64,000 bases of DNA from Teichococcus vastitatis. Its GTDB lineage: Bacteria > Pseudomonadota > Alphaproteobacteria > Acetobacterales > Acetobacteraceae. Shown piece after piece: positions 28,969 through 39,896 of the stretch. Within the stretch, counting starts at the first letter, position 1; the number at the start of each line of letters is the position of its first letter. The position numbers and the translations under genes are program-made. The notes under the pieces are model-generated. The model worked only from the letters and a program-made list of their open reading frames with translations. It was not told the origin of the DNA and searched no databases. The stretch covers positions 1-64,000 of the forward strand of contig NZ_QXGS01000001.1 of assembly GCF_003604215.1 (NCBI RefSeq). The letters run 5' to 3'.

Positions 28969-29172
28969 ATGTCGCACAGCCAGAATGACACACCTCGTGA
29001 GCAGGTGATCCAGCCGCCGCCCGGCAAGCACGAGGCACCCATGCCGGAGAACCCGGTCGGTACGGATCAGGCGCGGCAGGGCGAAACCTCCGGACGGGTG
29101 CGCTGGGTTCTCGGCGCCGGGGTCGTCCTGGTTGTGATCGCTTTCGTACTAGCCTTTGTTTTCTCGGTATGA
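28969..29172 (+). CDS. Small single-pass membrane protein
   Basis: The 67-aa product has a disordered polar N-terminus (MSHSQNDTPREQVIQPPPGK) and one C-terminal helix (VRWVLGAGVVLVVIAFVLAF), giving an N-in tail-anchored form. No family is recognised. GCAGGGAG lies about 8 nt before the chosen ATG; an upstream in-frame extension of 31 residues is Arg-rich and less likely. It lies in the stress gene cluster, divergent from the PRC-barrel gene. Confidence 0.75.
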   Translation: MSHSQNDTPREQVIQPPPGKHEAPMPENPVGTDQARQGETSGRVRWVLGAGVVLVVIAFVLAFVFSV

Positions 29173-29260
29173 ATTTCAGGATTGTCTGAAACGTGGCGCC
29201 ACCTGCAGCGTTGATCACACAAGCTTGGGCGCATCCTGCGCCGGGCGGCGCGGTTTGGCG

Positions 29261-29285
29261 GGAACTTGGCCGGGATAACGCGGTT
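29261..29285 (+). promoter_or_regulatory. EcfG-like promoter upstream of the KGG gene
   Basis: GGAAC (29261-29265), 16 nt and GGTT (29282-29285) match the EcfG pattern with G for C at the first -10 position. It is about 100 nt upstream of the KGG-repeat gene start, so the transcript would have a fairly long leader. Confidence 0.45.
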
Positions 29286-29388
29286 GTTTCTGAACCTGGC
29301 GCAGTGTTGCGGCGGGTCGGCATAACCGAAGTCCTGGTTCCTGGCCGGGCCGCCGGAATGTGCAAAACGCAAAGGAAGGATCTGGGAG

Positions 29389-29682
29389 ATGGCTCCATCC
29401 CGTTCAGGCAGCGGAAAGCAGGGTTTTGCCTCTATGGACGAGGCCAAGCAGCGCAACATCGCCTCCAAGGGCGGGCAGAGTGTTCCGGCGGCGAAGCGCA
29501 GCTTCGCGCAGGATCCGGCGCTCGCTGCTGAAGCAGGGCGCAAAGGCGGTCAGGCCGTGCAGGCCAGCGACCGCTCCTTCTCCCGCGACCGTAGCCTCGC
29601 CGCCAGCGCCGGCCGCAAGGGTGGTCAGGCGACCCACAGCAAGGGCCGGGGCGCCAATGGTAGCCCTGATGTCGCGACCTGA
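29389..29682 (+). CDS. KGG-repeat stress-induced protein
   Basis: The 97-aa hydrophilic protein contains three copies of the stress-induced KGG motif, IASKGGQSV, EAGRKGGQAV and SAGRKGGQAT, with the linker KRSFAQDPALAAE / DRSFSRDRSLAAS repeated between them. Such proteins (GsiB/con-10 family) are disordered, strongly induced by general stress and linked to desiccation tolerance. AAGGATCTGGGAG precedes the ATG. An EcfG-like promoter lies upstream and a strong hairpin directly downstream, so it is likely a single-gene unit. Confidence 0.88.
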   Translation: MAPSRSGSGKQGFASMDEAKQRNIASKGGQSVPAAKRSFAQDPALAAEAGRKGGQAVQASDRSFSRDRSLAASAGRKGGQATHSKGRGANGSPDVAT

Positions 29683-29687
29683 GCCTT

Positions 29688-29710
29688 CGCGCGGGCACCG
29701 TGCCCGCGCG
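29688..29710 (+). terminator. Terminator after the KGG gene
   Basis: A perfect 10-bp stem, CGCGCGGGCA/TGCCCGCGCG, with a 3-nt loop starts 6 nt after the stop codon and is followed by TCTTGAT. The stem is strong and the U-tract short. Confidence 0.65.
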
Positions 29711-29734
29711 TCTTGATGGCCTTCGGAGACCTCC

Positions 29735-29947
29735 ATGGCGCCTCAGCCTGATGCCGTTTTGCGCGATCGCTCCCCGACCGACTCGCCTTCCTACGCCTTG
29801 CGGGCAGATCTTGCGGACCGGCTGGCGAGGCATCGCCGTGCGACCCGGGACGGCGACCGGTCACCCGAGCCCATGAGCACGACCCTTGGACGGCCGATCG
29901 CAATACCGCTCCGGCCGGAGGGTGCCACGCCGGATGTCGCCGCCTGA
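29735..29947 (+). CDS. Small hypothetical protein
   Basis: The 70-aa product begins MAPQPDAVLRDRSPTDSPSY and is charged, with a central LADRLARHRRATRDGD helix; no membrane segment. CGGAG lies about 7 nt before the ATG. No family is recognised. The gene lies between the KGG terminator and another small disordered gene in the stress cluster, so it may be real, but composition alone does not prove it. Confidence 0.45.
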   Translation: MAPQPDAVLRDRSPTDSPSYALRADLADRLARHRRATRDGDRSPEPMSTTLGRPIAIPLRPEGATPDVAA

Positions 29948-29977
29948 GCGGCGGCATCCCGCATCGGAGGAAACGGC

Positions 29978-30232
29978 ATGACTGAGACGAGCGACCAGGG
30001 CACCAGTGGCGCCGGTCCCCACATCCAGGGTGGGCCCAACACGCCCGGGCCGCAGACGCCTGCGGAGTCGCCGGTCGCCGGCCGCCGCGACGCCGATCCG
30101 CCGCAGCCCGCCACGCCGGAACGCGAGGATCCGGAACCGGAACAGGTGCCGCCTGAGGCCAACAAGGACTTTCCGCAGAACCGCTATGGAACCGCGGCAC
30201 CGCAGGATCCGCCGCCCGCCAAGCGCGAATGA
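29978..30232 (+). CDS. Small proline-rich disordered protein
   Basis: The 84-aa product, starting MTETSDQGTSGAGPHIQGGP, is almost entirely Pro, Glu, Ala, Gly and Gln, with no hydrophobic core, and ends NRYGTAAPQDPPPAKRE. A strong GGAGG lies 8 nt before the ATG. Disordered hydrophilic proteins of this type often accompany desiccation-stress genes. It precedes the DUF2383-like gene by 37 nt on the same strand. Confidence 0.65.
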   Translation: MTETSDQGTSGAGPHIQGGPNTPGPQTPAESPVAGRRDADPPQPATPEREDPEPEQVPPEANKDFPQNRYGTAAPQDPPPAKRE

Positions 30233-30269
30233 CCGATTCGTCACGGATGGCGGAGCAAGGAGCTTTCCC

Positions 30270-30881
30270 ATGAACGATGCTGGCCGCCCTTCCGAGCCAA
30301 GCCGCACTGGCGAATCCGCCATCCGTGCGCTGAGCGCGACGTTGCAGGCCAGTCATCGCGGCTACGAGCAGGCGCGGCACCTGACCGCCGACCGCTTCCT
30401 GCGCATCGAGTTCGCCGAACTGGCTGACCGGCGTGCCAAGATGGCGCAGGATCTCGACGCCCTGCTGCCTGCCGGGGCGGACCAGAAGCCGGCAGCGCCA
30501 CTCAGCACCGTGCACCGGGTGTTCCTGGACCTCCGGGGCAATCTGTTCCGTCAGGGACGGGCGCGGGTGTTGCGCGAGGTGGTGCGGAACGAAGCCTCGC
30601 TGGAGGATGCCTTCGACGAGGTGCTGGAAGCCGACCTTCCCGCCGCATCCCGGGCATTGCTGCAGCGCCAGCATCGGCAGGTGCGCGCCACGCGGGACCG
30701 GTACGCTGCGATGCTGGACGAGGAAGCCGAGCTGCCGCCATCGTCCCTGCAGGACCATGGCTGGCTGGCCAGCTTCAACCGCATCACCCAGCCCGTGACC
30801 AGCAATCCCATTCTGTCCGCCATCGTGGTCACCGCGGTCTCGGTCCTGACCGCAAGGTTGCTGCGCGGCCGTCGCTATTGA
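30270..30881 (+). CDS. DUF2383 / PA2169-family four-helix-bundle protein with a C-terminal anchor
   Basis: The 203-aa product from the ATG at 30270 (AAGGAG 7 nt upstream) has long amphipathic helices: ATLQASHRGYEQARHLTADR, FAELADRRAKMAQDLDALL, FLDLRGNLFRQGRARVLREV and EAADLPAASRALLQRQ-like segments around a VLEADLP loop. This is the ferritin-like DUF2383 pattern of stress proteins such as PA2169. A short hydrophobic C-terminus (ILSAIVVTAVSVLTARLL) could anchor it. It is the last gene of the stress cluster and is followed by a terminator. Confidence 0.75.
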   Translation: MNDAGRPSEPSRTGESAIRALSATLQASHRGYEQARHLTADRFLRIEFAELADRRAKMAQDLDALLPAGADQKPAAPLSTVHRVFLDLRGNLFRQGRARVLREVVRNEASLEDAFDEVLEADLPAASRALLQRQHRQVRATRDRYAAMLDEEAELPPSSLQDHGWLASFNRITQPVTSNPILSAIVVTAVSVLTARLLRGRRY

Positions 30882-31188
30882 GCGCGGCGGGCGCCGGGCG
30901 CCCGCTCCTTCTCCGCCTTCCGCCGAACCGCGCCAAGCGGGCATCTCGGCCCGATCAATGCCGGCGCGCCCCGGCGCGCGGGGCAGCTTGGCGCCCCATT
31001 TCCCCTCTTTGCCCCGGCCTTGAAGAAGCTCTGGCGAAGCCGCCTTGAGCCGCGCAACTTTGGGCTGCGCCGGAACGTTGGCCGGTCCGAGAACCCACCG
31101 ATCTCGCACGGCCCGCGCTCCCCGCCATCACCTCCCTTCCGCAGCAACAGCCGGAAGGGTCAGCCTGGCAAAGAAGGACAGAAACCCG
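30882..31188. other. 307-bp intergenic region upstream of the alpha-glucan/trehalose operon
   Basis: It begins with the hairpin at 30887-30905. The rest should hold the promoter of the seven-gene operon, but I cannot place it. A GGAAC at about 31073-31077 has no (C/G)GTT at a proper distance, and no clear sigma70 boxes stand out. The glgE reading frame stays open back to a TTG at 31045, so part of this stretch may be coding. Confidence 0.5.
30887..30905 (+). terminator. Terminator of the stress gene cluster
   Basis: GCGGGCG-CCGGG-CGCCCGC forms a 7-bp perfect stem 5 nt after the stop of the DUF2383-like gene, followed by the pyrimidine-rich TCCTTCTCC. It separates the stress cluster from the glucan operon. 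Confidence 0.55.
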
Positions 31189-34100
31189 TTGCCTGCTGCT
31201 GTCGCCAACCCCGCCTCCGCCCTCTATTACATCAACCCCCTGGCTCTCGGGCCGCTGGAGCAGTGGCCCGCCGAGTTCGAGCGCATCGCCACGCTGGGCT
31301 TCGACGGGGTGGTGCTGGCACCGCCCTTCGAGACGGTAAGAGGTCAGCCCTTCCTGGTGCGCGACCACGCCCGCCTGCACCCGGCGCTGGGCGGCGGAGA
31401 CGCCTTGACGGGCCTGCGCCGCGTGGCGGAGGCGGCTGCGGCACAGGGGCTGTCCGTGCTGCTGGATCTCGCCACCGACCGGGTGGCGCGGGCTGCGCCG
31501 ATGCTGCGGCAGGCGCGTGACTGGGCTCAGGCGGCGACCGCCACCGACGCGCCGCCCGACCCGCGCCTGCCGCCTGGCGGCAGCGAGGCGGCAGAGCTTT
31601 CGCGTCCGATGCCCCCGGCCCTGCAGGATTTCTGGCAGCAGCGGATGGGCGAATGGGCGGATGCCGGCGTGGCGGGCCTTCGTTGCATCGCGCCGCATCG
31701 GGTGGGCCCCGCCTTCTGGCAGGCCGTGATCGCGGCGGCGCGGAGGCGGCATCCGGGCTTGCAAATGATCGCATGGACGCCCGGCACGCCGCAGGCGGAC
31801 GCCGTGATGCTGGCAGGCTGCGGCTTCGATCTCAGCGCTGCCTCCCTGCCCTGGTGGGATTTCCGCGCCAGCTGGTTCGGCGAGGAACTGCAGCGCATGA
31901 ACAGCGTGGCGCCTCCGCTGCTGGCTCCCGAGGCGCCCTTCGCGACGCGGCTCGCGGCACGGGACCTTTACCGCGGGCATGGGGCGGCCGCGGCGCGGCG
32001 GGCGCTGCGGTTCGCCGCTCTGGCGGGTCCGGCCTGGATGCTGCCGATGGGCTTCGAATATGGTGCCCTGCATCGCATGGGCGACGGCACCGGAGAGGCC
32101 GAGGCCTTCGCCGCGTTGCGCGATGCGCCGCGGACGGATCTCACCGCCATTATCCGGGACATCAATGCGGAACGGCGCCAGATGGCGGCGGCCGGGGTGC
32201 CGCGGCTGATCTCCGCCCCGGGGGCCGCCGTGGCGCTGCTGCGGGATGCGGCCGGGCCGGGATCGCGGCGCAGCCTGGTGCTGGCCAATCCCGCACTGGA
32301 CCGGCCGGCAAGCCTGTCGGCGGCCAGCCTGCTGGGCGCCCTGCCCCGGCCCGGCAGCCTTCCGGCCGCCACGCTCGACAACAAGGGGGCCTTGACGCTG
32401 GCCGCAGGAGAAGTGCGAAGCATGCCGATCCAGGATGTCACGCCCGTGCGCCTGCCGCTGCGGGGCGGCCAGCGTGCCGCGCTTGCCGCGACCGAATGGC
32501 CGCGCATCGCCATCGAGGAGGTGAGCCCGGCGGTGGATGCCGGCCGCTTCCCGGTGAAGCGCGCAGTGGGCCAGCCGGTGGACGTCACCGCGGATGTGTT
32601 CACGGAAGGGCATGGCAAGATCGCCGTCAGGCTGCTGTGGCGCCCGGCCGACGAGCCCGCCTGGCGCGAGATGCCGATGCGCTTCGTCGTCAACGACATC
32701 TACGCCGCAAGCTTCGTGCCCGAGCGGATCGGCCGGCACCTGTTCTGCATCGAGGCCTGGGTCGATCATTTCGAGGCGTTCCGCGATGAGATCCAGAAGA
32801 AGTTCGACGCCGCGGTGGACATCAAGCTGGAGCGCATCGAAGGCGTGAACCTGATGGAGGCCTCGGCCGGCAATCTGTCAGGCGAGGCGGCGGAGCGGCT
32901 CAAGGCGATTATCGGCGAGATCAAGGCGGCCGAGGATGCGCAGGCGGTGGCGCTGTTCACCGCGGCCGAGACACGCGCCTTGATGACCGACGCCGATCCA
33001 CGCCCGTTCAAGATCCGCAGCGACCCGTTCAAGCTGGATGTGGAGCGGCGGGCCGCCGGCTTTGCTTCCTGGTACGAGATCTTCCCGCGCTCGCAGAGCG
33101 GCGACCGGAACCGGCACGGCAATTTCGACGACGTGATCCGTGCCCTGCCGCGCGTGCGCGACATGGGGTTCGACGTGCTGTATTTCCCGCCGATCCACCC
33201 GATCGGCCGGAAGAACCGCAAGGGGCCCAACAACACCCTGACGCCGGGTCCGGAGGATGTGGGCAGCCCCTACGCCATCGGCTCCGAGGAAGGCGGCCAT
33301 GACGCGCTGCACCCGGAGCTCGGCACGCTGGAGGATTTCCGGCGGCTGGTGCGTGCCGCGGCGGAACACGGGCTGGAACTGGCGCTCGACTTTGCCATCC
33401 AGTGCTCGCCCGACCATCCCTGGCTGAAGCAGCACAAGGACTGGTTCGACTGGCGGCCCGACGGCAGCATCAAATACGCCGAGAACCCGCCGAAGAAGTA
33501 CCAGGACATCGTCAATGTCGACTTCTACGCCGAAGGTGCCCGGCCCGCCTTGTGGGTGGCGTTGCGCGACGTGGTGCTGTTCTGGGTCAAGGAAGGCGTC
33601 AAGCTGTTCCGCGTCGACAACCCGCACACCAAGCCGCTGCCGTTCTGGGAGTGGATGATCGCGGAGGTACGGGCGCGCGATCCCGAAGTGGTGTTCCTGT
33701 CGGAAGCCTTCACCCGCCCCAAGGTGATGTACCGCCTGGCCAAGGTCGGCTACTCGCAGAGCTACACCTACTTCACCTGGCGCAACACCGCCTGGGAGAT
33801 GCGCGAATACCTGGAGGAGCTGAACCGTGCTCCGGTGCGCGACTTCTTCCGCCCCCATTTCTTCGTCAACACGCCGGACATCAACCCGGTGTTCCTGCAG
33901 AATTCTGGCCGCCCCGGGCACCTGATCCGCGCCGCGCTGGCGGCGACGCTCTCCGGCCTCTGGGGCGTCTACAACGGCTTCGAGCTGTGCGAAGCCCGCC
34001 CCCTTGCCCCCGGCAAAGAGGAATACATCGACAGCGAGAAATACGAGATAAAGGTGTGGGACTATGACCGCCCCGGCAACATCACGGCCGAGATCACGCA

Positions 34101-34434
34101 TCTGAACCGGCTGCGGCGGGAGAACCCGGCGCTGCAGACGCATCTCGGCGTCACCTTCGTGCCCTCCAACCACGAGGGCATCCTCACCTTCGTGAAGCAA
34201 ACGCCGGATGGCTCCAACGCGGTGCTGGTGGCCATCTCGATGGATCCCCACCAGGTGCTGGAGACGCATTTCGAACTGCCGCAGCATGCCATGGGATTGC
34301 CGCCCGGTTCCGGCCTGACCGTCGAGAACCTGCTGGGCGGCGGCGAAGAGCAATGGGGCGGCACGCATCGCTACATCCGCCTCGACCCGCACCAGAACCC
34401 CTATCTCATCTGGCGCATCCGCGCCGCCGCCTGA
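31189..34434 (+). CDS. glgE: GlgE maltosyltransferase with an N-terminal GH13-like pseudoenzyme domain
   Basis: GlgE transfers maltose from maltose-1-phosphate to growing alpha-1,4-glucans. About residues 430-1081 form the GH13_3 enzyme: IEEVSPAVDAGRFPVKRAVG, the beta-sandwich, YFPPIHPIGRKNRKG, nucleophile Asp810 in FRVDNPHTKPLPFW and acid/base Glu839 in FLSEAFTRP. The Asp-Glu spacing of 29 equals that of characterised GlgE. The first ~400 residues resemble a truncated alpha-amylase barrel (YYINPLALGPLEQW), but the nucleophile position reads GLRCIAPH and the acid position IAWTPG, so this part looks inactive. GAAGGA lies about 10 nt before the proposed TTG (31189); a TTG at 31045 is the longest alternative. 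First gene of the operon; treS follows after 10 nt. Confidence 0.9.
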   Translation: MPAAVANPASALYYINPLALGPLEQWPAEFERIATLGFDGVVLAPPFETVRGQPFLVRDHARLHPALGGGDALTGLRRVAEAAAAQGLSVLLDLATDRVARAAPMLRQARDWAQAATATDAPPDPRLPPGGSEAAELSRPMPPALQDFWQQRMGEWADAGVAGLRCIAPHRVGPAFWQAVIAAARRRHPGLQMIAWTPGTPQADAVMLAGCGFDLSAASLPWWDFRASWFGEELQRMNSVAPPLLAPEAPFATRLAARDLYRGHGAAAARRALRFAALAGPAWMLPMGFEYGALHRMGDGTGEAEAFAALRDAPRTDLTAIIRDINAERRQMAAAGVPRLISAPGAAVALLRDAAGPGSRRSLVLANPALDRPASLSAASLLGALPRPGSLPAATLDNKGALTLAAGEVRSMPIQDVTPVRLPLRGGQRAALAATEWPRIAIEEVSPAVDAGRFPVKRAVGQPVDVTADVFTEGHGKIAVRLLWRPADEPAWREMPMRFVVNDIYAASFVPERIGRHLFCIEAWVDHFEAFRDEIQKKFDAAVDIKLERIEGVNLMEASAGNLSGEAAERLKAIIGEIKAAEDAQAVALFTAAETRALMTDADPRPFKIRSDPFKLDVERRAAGFASWYEIFPRSQSGDRNRHGNFDDVIRALPRVRDMGFDVLYFPPIHPIGRKNRKGPNNTLTPGPEDVGSPYAIGSEEGGHDALHPELGTLEDFRRLVRAAAEHGLELALDFAIQCSPDHPWLKQHKDWFDWRPDGSIKYAENPPKKYQDIVNVDFYAEGARPALWVALRDVVLFWVKEGVKLFRVDNPHTKPLPFWEWMIAEVRARDPEVVFLSEAFTRPKVMYRLAKVGYSQSYTYFTWRNTAWEMREYLEELNRAPVRDFFRPHFFVNTPDINPVFLQNSGRPGHLIRAALAATLSGLWGVYNGFELCEARPLAPGKEEYIDSEKYEIKVWDYDRPGNITAEITHLNRLRRENPALQTHLGVTFVPSNHEGILTFVKQTPDGSNAVLVAISMDPHQVLETHFELPQHAMGLPPGSGLTVENLLGGGEEQWGGTHRYIRLDPHQNPYLIWRIRAAA

Positions 34435-34444
34435 GGCCTGACCC

Positions 34445-37400
34445 ATGCCCAACGACAAGCCGGAGATGCCGGCCGACCCGCTCTGGTACAAAGACGCGGT
34501 CATCTACCAGCTGCACATCAAGTCGTTCTTTGACGCGAACAACGACGGCGTGGGTGACCTGCCGGGATTGATCAGCAAGCTGGATTACGTTCAGGCGCTG
34601 GGGGTGGACGCCATTTGGCTGCTGCCCTTCTATCCATCCCCGCGCCGGGACGACGGCTACGACATCGCCGAATACAAGGACGTGCATCCCGAATACGGCA
34701 GCATGGCCGACATCCGCCGCTTCATCGACGAGGCGCATGCCCGTGGTATCCGCGTGATCACCGAGCTGGTGATCAACCACACCTCGGACCAGCACCCCTG
34801 GTTCCAGCGCGCGCGACTGGCGCCGCCTGGATCGCCGGAGCGTGATTTCTACGTCTGGTCCGATACCGACCAGAAGTATGACGGCACGCGCATCATCTTC
34901 CTCGACACCGAAAAGTCGAACTGGACCTGGGATCCGGTGGCGGGGCAGTATTTCTGGCACCGCTTCTACTCGCACCAGCCAGATCTGAACTTCGACAACC
35001 CTGCGGTGATCGAGGAAGTGCTCGATGTGATGCGCTTCTGGCTCGATGCCGGGGTGGATGGGCTGCGCCTGGATGCCATCCCCTACTTGATCGAACGGGA
35101 TGGCACCAACAACGAGAACCTGCCCGAAACCCATGCGGTGCTGAAGAAGATCCGTGCCGCGCTGGATGCGCACGCGCCGGGCAAGATGCTGCTGGCCGAG
35201 GCGAACCAATGGCCGGAGGACACGCAGCAATATTTCGGCGACGGCGACGAATGCCACATGTCCTTCCACTTCCCCCTGATGCCGCGCATGTACATGGCGA
35301 TGGCGCAGGAGGACCGCTTCCCGATCACCGACATCCTGCGGCAGACACCGGACATTCCGGAAACCTGCCAATGGGCCATTTTCCTGCGGAACCATGACGA
35401 GCTGACGCTCGAGATGGTGACCGACAAGGAGCGCGACTACCTTTGGGAAACCTATGCCTCCGAGAAGCGGGCACGCATCAACCTCGGCATTCGTCGCCGG
35501 CTGGCGCCGCTGCTGGAGCATGACCGCCGTCGCATCGAGCTGATGAATTCGCTGCTGCTGTCCATGCCGGGCACGCCGGTGCTGTATTACGGCGACGAGA
35601 TCGGCATGGGCGACAACATTCACCTCGGCGACCGCGATGGCGTGCGCACGCCGATGCAGTGGTCGCCCGACCGGAATGGCGGCTTCTCCCGCGCCAACCC
35701 GGCGCAGCTGGTGCTGCCCGCGATCATGGACCCGATCTACGGCTTCGACGCGGTGAACGTGGAGGCGCAGTCCGCCGATCAGCACTCGATGCTGAACTGG
35801 ACACGCCGCATGCTCACGGTGCGCAAGCGCCACCAGGCCTTCGGCCGCGGGACCTTCGGCTACCTGTATCCCGGCAACCGTAAGATCCTCGCCTATCTGC
35901 GCGAGCATGATGGGGAAACGATCCTGTGCGTCTGCAACCTCTCGCGCACCGCGCAGGCGGTGGAGCTCGACCTGTCCGGCTTCGCCGGCCGCGTGCCGGT
36001 GGAACTGCTGGGCGGTCAGTCCTTCCCGCCGATCGGTCAGCTGACCTACCTGCTGACGCTGCCCCCTTATGGGTTCTACTGGTTTGTTCTCGCCACGGAG
36101 GCTGCCATGCCGAGCTGGCACATGCCGGCGCCTGAGCCGATGACCGAATTGTCCACCCTGGTGTTGCGCAGCGGCCTGGCCGAGGCGCTGCAGCCGGCGA
36201 TGCGCAAGACCATCGAGCAGGAAGCCCTGCCCCGCTACCTGCCGAAGCGCCGCTGGTTTGCCGGCAAGGGCGATGCCGGCTCCGCGCCGCGCCTCGCCTT
36301 CGCCGAGGCGCTCGCCGGGCGCACCACGGAGGTGCTGCTGGCCGAGGTCGAGGTGGCGGAAGGCAGCGGGCACGCCCGCTATCTGCTGCCGCTCGGCATC
36401 GCCTGGGAGGACGAAACCAGCGCCGCCCTGCCGCAGCAGCTGGCCCTGGCGCGGGTGCGCCGTGGCCGCCGCGTCGGCGTGCTGACCGACGCTTTCGCGC
36501 TGGATGCGCTGCCGACCTCCGTGCTTCGCGGCCTGGCGGAAAGCGCGGTGATGAAGCTGTCGGAAGGCGAGATCCGCTTTCTGCCGACCTCGCTCTTCCC
36601 CGAGGTGGAGATCCCGGCCGATGCCGAGATCCGGCGGCTCTCGGCCGAGCAGTCGAACTCCTCCCTGATCATCGGCGAGCAGGCCGTGTTGAAGCTGGTG
36701 CGCCGCGTCACTGAAGGCATCAGCCCGGAAACGGAGATGACCCGGCACCTGACCGAGCGCGGCTTCGGCCAGACCGCCCCGCTGCTCGGCGAGGTGGTGC
36801 GGGTAACGCCGGATGGCGTGCCGCGCACCCTGGTGGTGGTGCAGGGCTTTGTCCGCAACCAGGGTGATGGCTGGGGCTGGACCACAGAGTTCCTGTCGCG
36901 CGCCGTTGGCGAGATGGCCGTCACCGAGGCGCCTGAAGAAGAGCAGCAGGACGCCTTCACCGGCTATTCCGTGTTTGCCACCGCCCTCGGCAAGCGCCTG
37001 GCGGAAATGCACGCCCTGCTGGCCGAGCCGACCGACGATCCGGCGTTCCAGCCCGAGCCCGCCTCGGCGCAGGATGCGCAGGGCTGGGCCGAAGGCGCGC
37101 AGCGGCAGCTGGAGGCGGCGTTCCGCGCCATCGCCGCACCGCGCGACGGTGGCCGTGCGGAGGATGCCGAGCGGGCCGAGCGGCTGCTGGCGCAGCGTGA
37201 CGCATTGATTGCCGCCATCGGCCGCATGGCCGCGTCGGTGGAAGGCGTGCTGAAAACGCGCATCCACGGCGACTTCCACCTCGGCCAGGTGCTGGTGGTG
37301 CAGGGCGATGCCTGCATCATCGATTTCGAGGGCGAGCCGGCCAAGACGCTGGAGCAGCGCCGCGCGAAATCCTCGCCGCTGCGCGACGTGGCGGGGCTGC

Positions 37401-37724
37401 TGCGCTCGATCGACTACGCGGTGGCCACGGCGCAGACGCAGGATGGCGGCGCGGTTGAAGTCGGCGAACGGCATCTGGCAATGCTGGAAAGCTTCCGCGA
37501 GCGGGCCGTCGGCGAGTTCCTCGACGCCTATCGCGCCGTGCACGCCGCCGCGCCGCGCCCGTGGGCGCCGCACGAGGCCGAGGCCACGCTGCTCGACCTG
37601 TTCCTGCTGGAGAAGGCGGCCTACGAGGTCTGTTACGAAGTGGCGAACCGCCCGACATGGCTGCACATTCCATTGCGCGGTCTCGATGAACTGGCCAGCC
37701 GGCTGCTGAACAAGGAGACGCCGC

Positions 37725-37732
<8 letters not shown>
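34445..37732 (+). CDS. treS: Trehalose synthase / maltokinase fusion (TreS-Mak)
   Basis: The 1095-aa bifunctional protein interconverts maltose and trehalose and phosphorylates maltose for GlgE. The GH13 TreS half (about 1-555) has [34 protein letters not shown], nucleophile Asp210 in [10 protein letters not shown], acid Glu in [10 protein letters not shown] and FLRNHDEL. The C-terminal half (~570-1095) is a maltokinase (Pep2-like) with [13 protein letters not shown], the catalytic [11 protein letters not shown] and the metal-binding IIDFEGEP. A single fused chain is common in proteobacteria. It ends in an 8-nt overlap with glgB. Confidence 0.95.

Positions 37733-39879
<2,147 letters not shown>

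Positions 39880-39896
<17 letters not shown>

Noticed and set aside
31060-31120. GGAAC near 31073 as an EcfG promoter for the glucan operon
   Set aside because: No (C/G)GTT occurs 15-18 nt downstream; the spacing does not fit.
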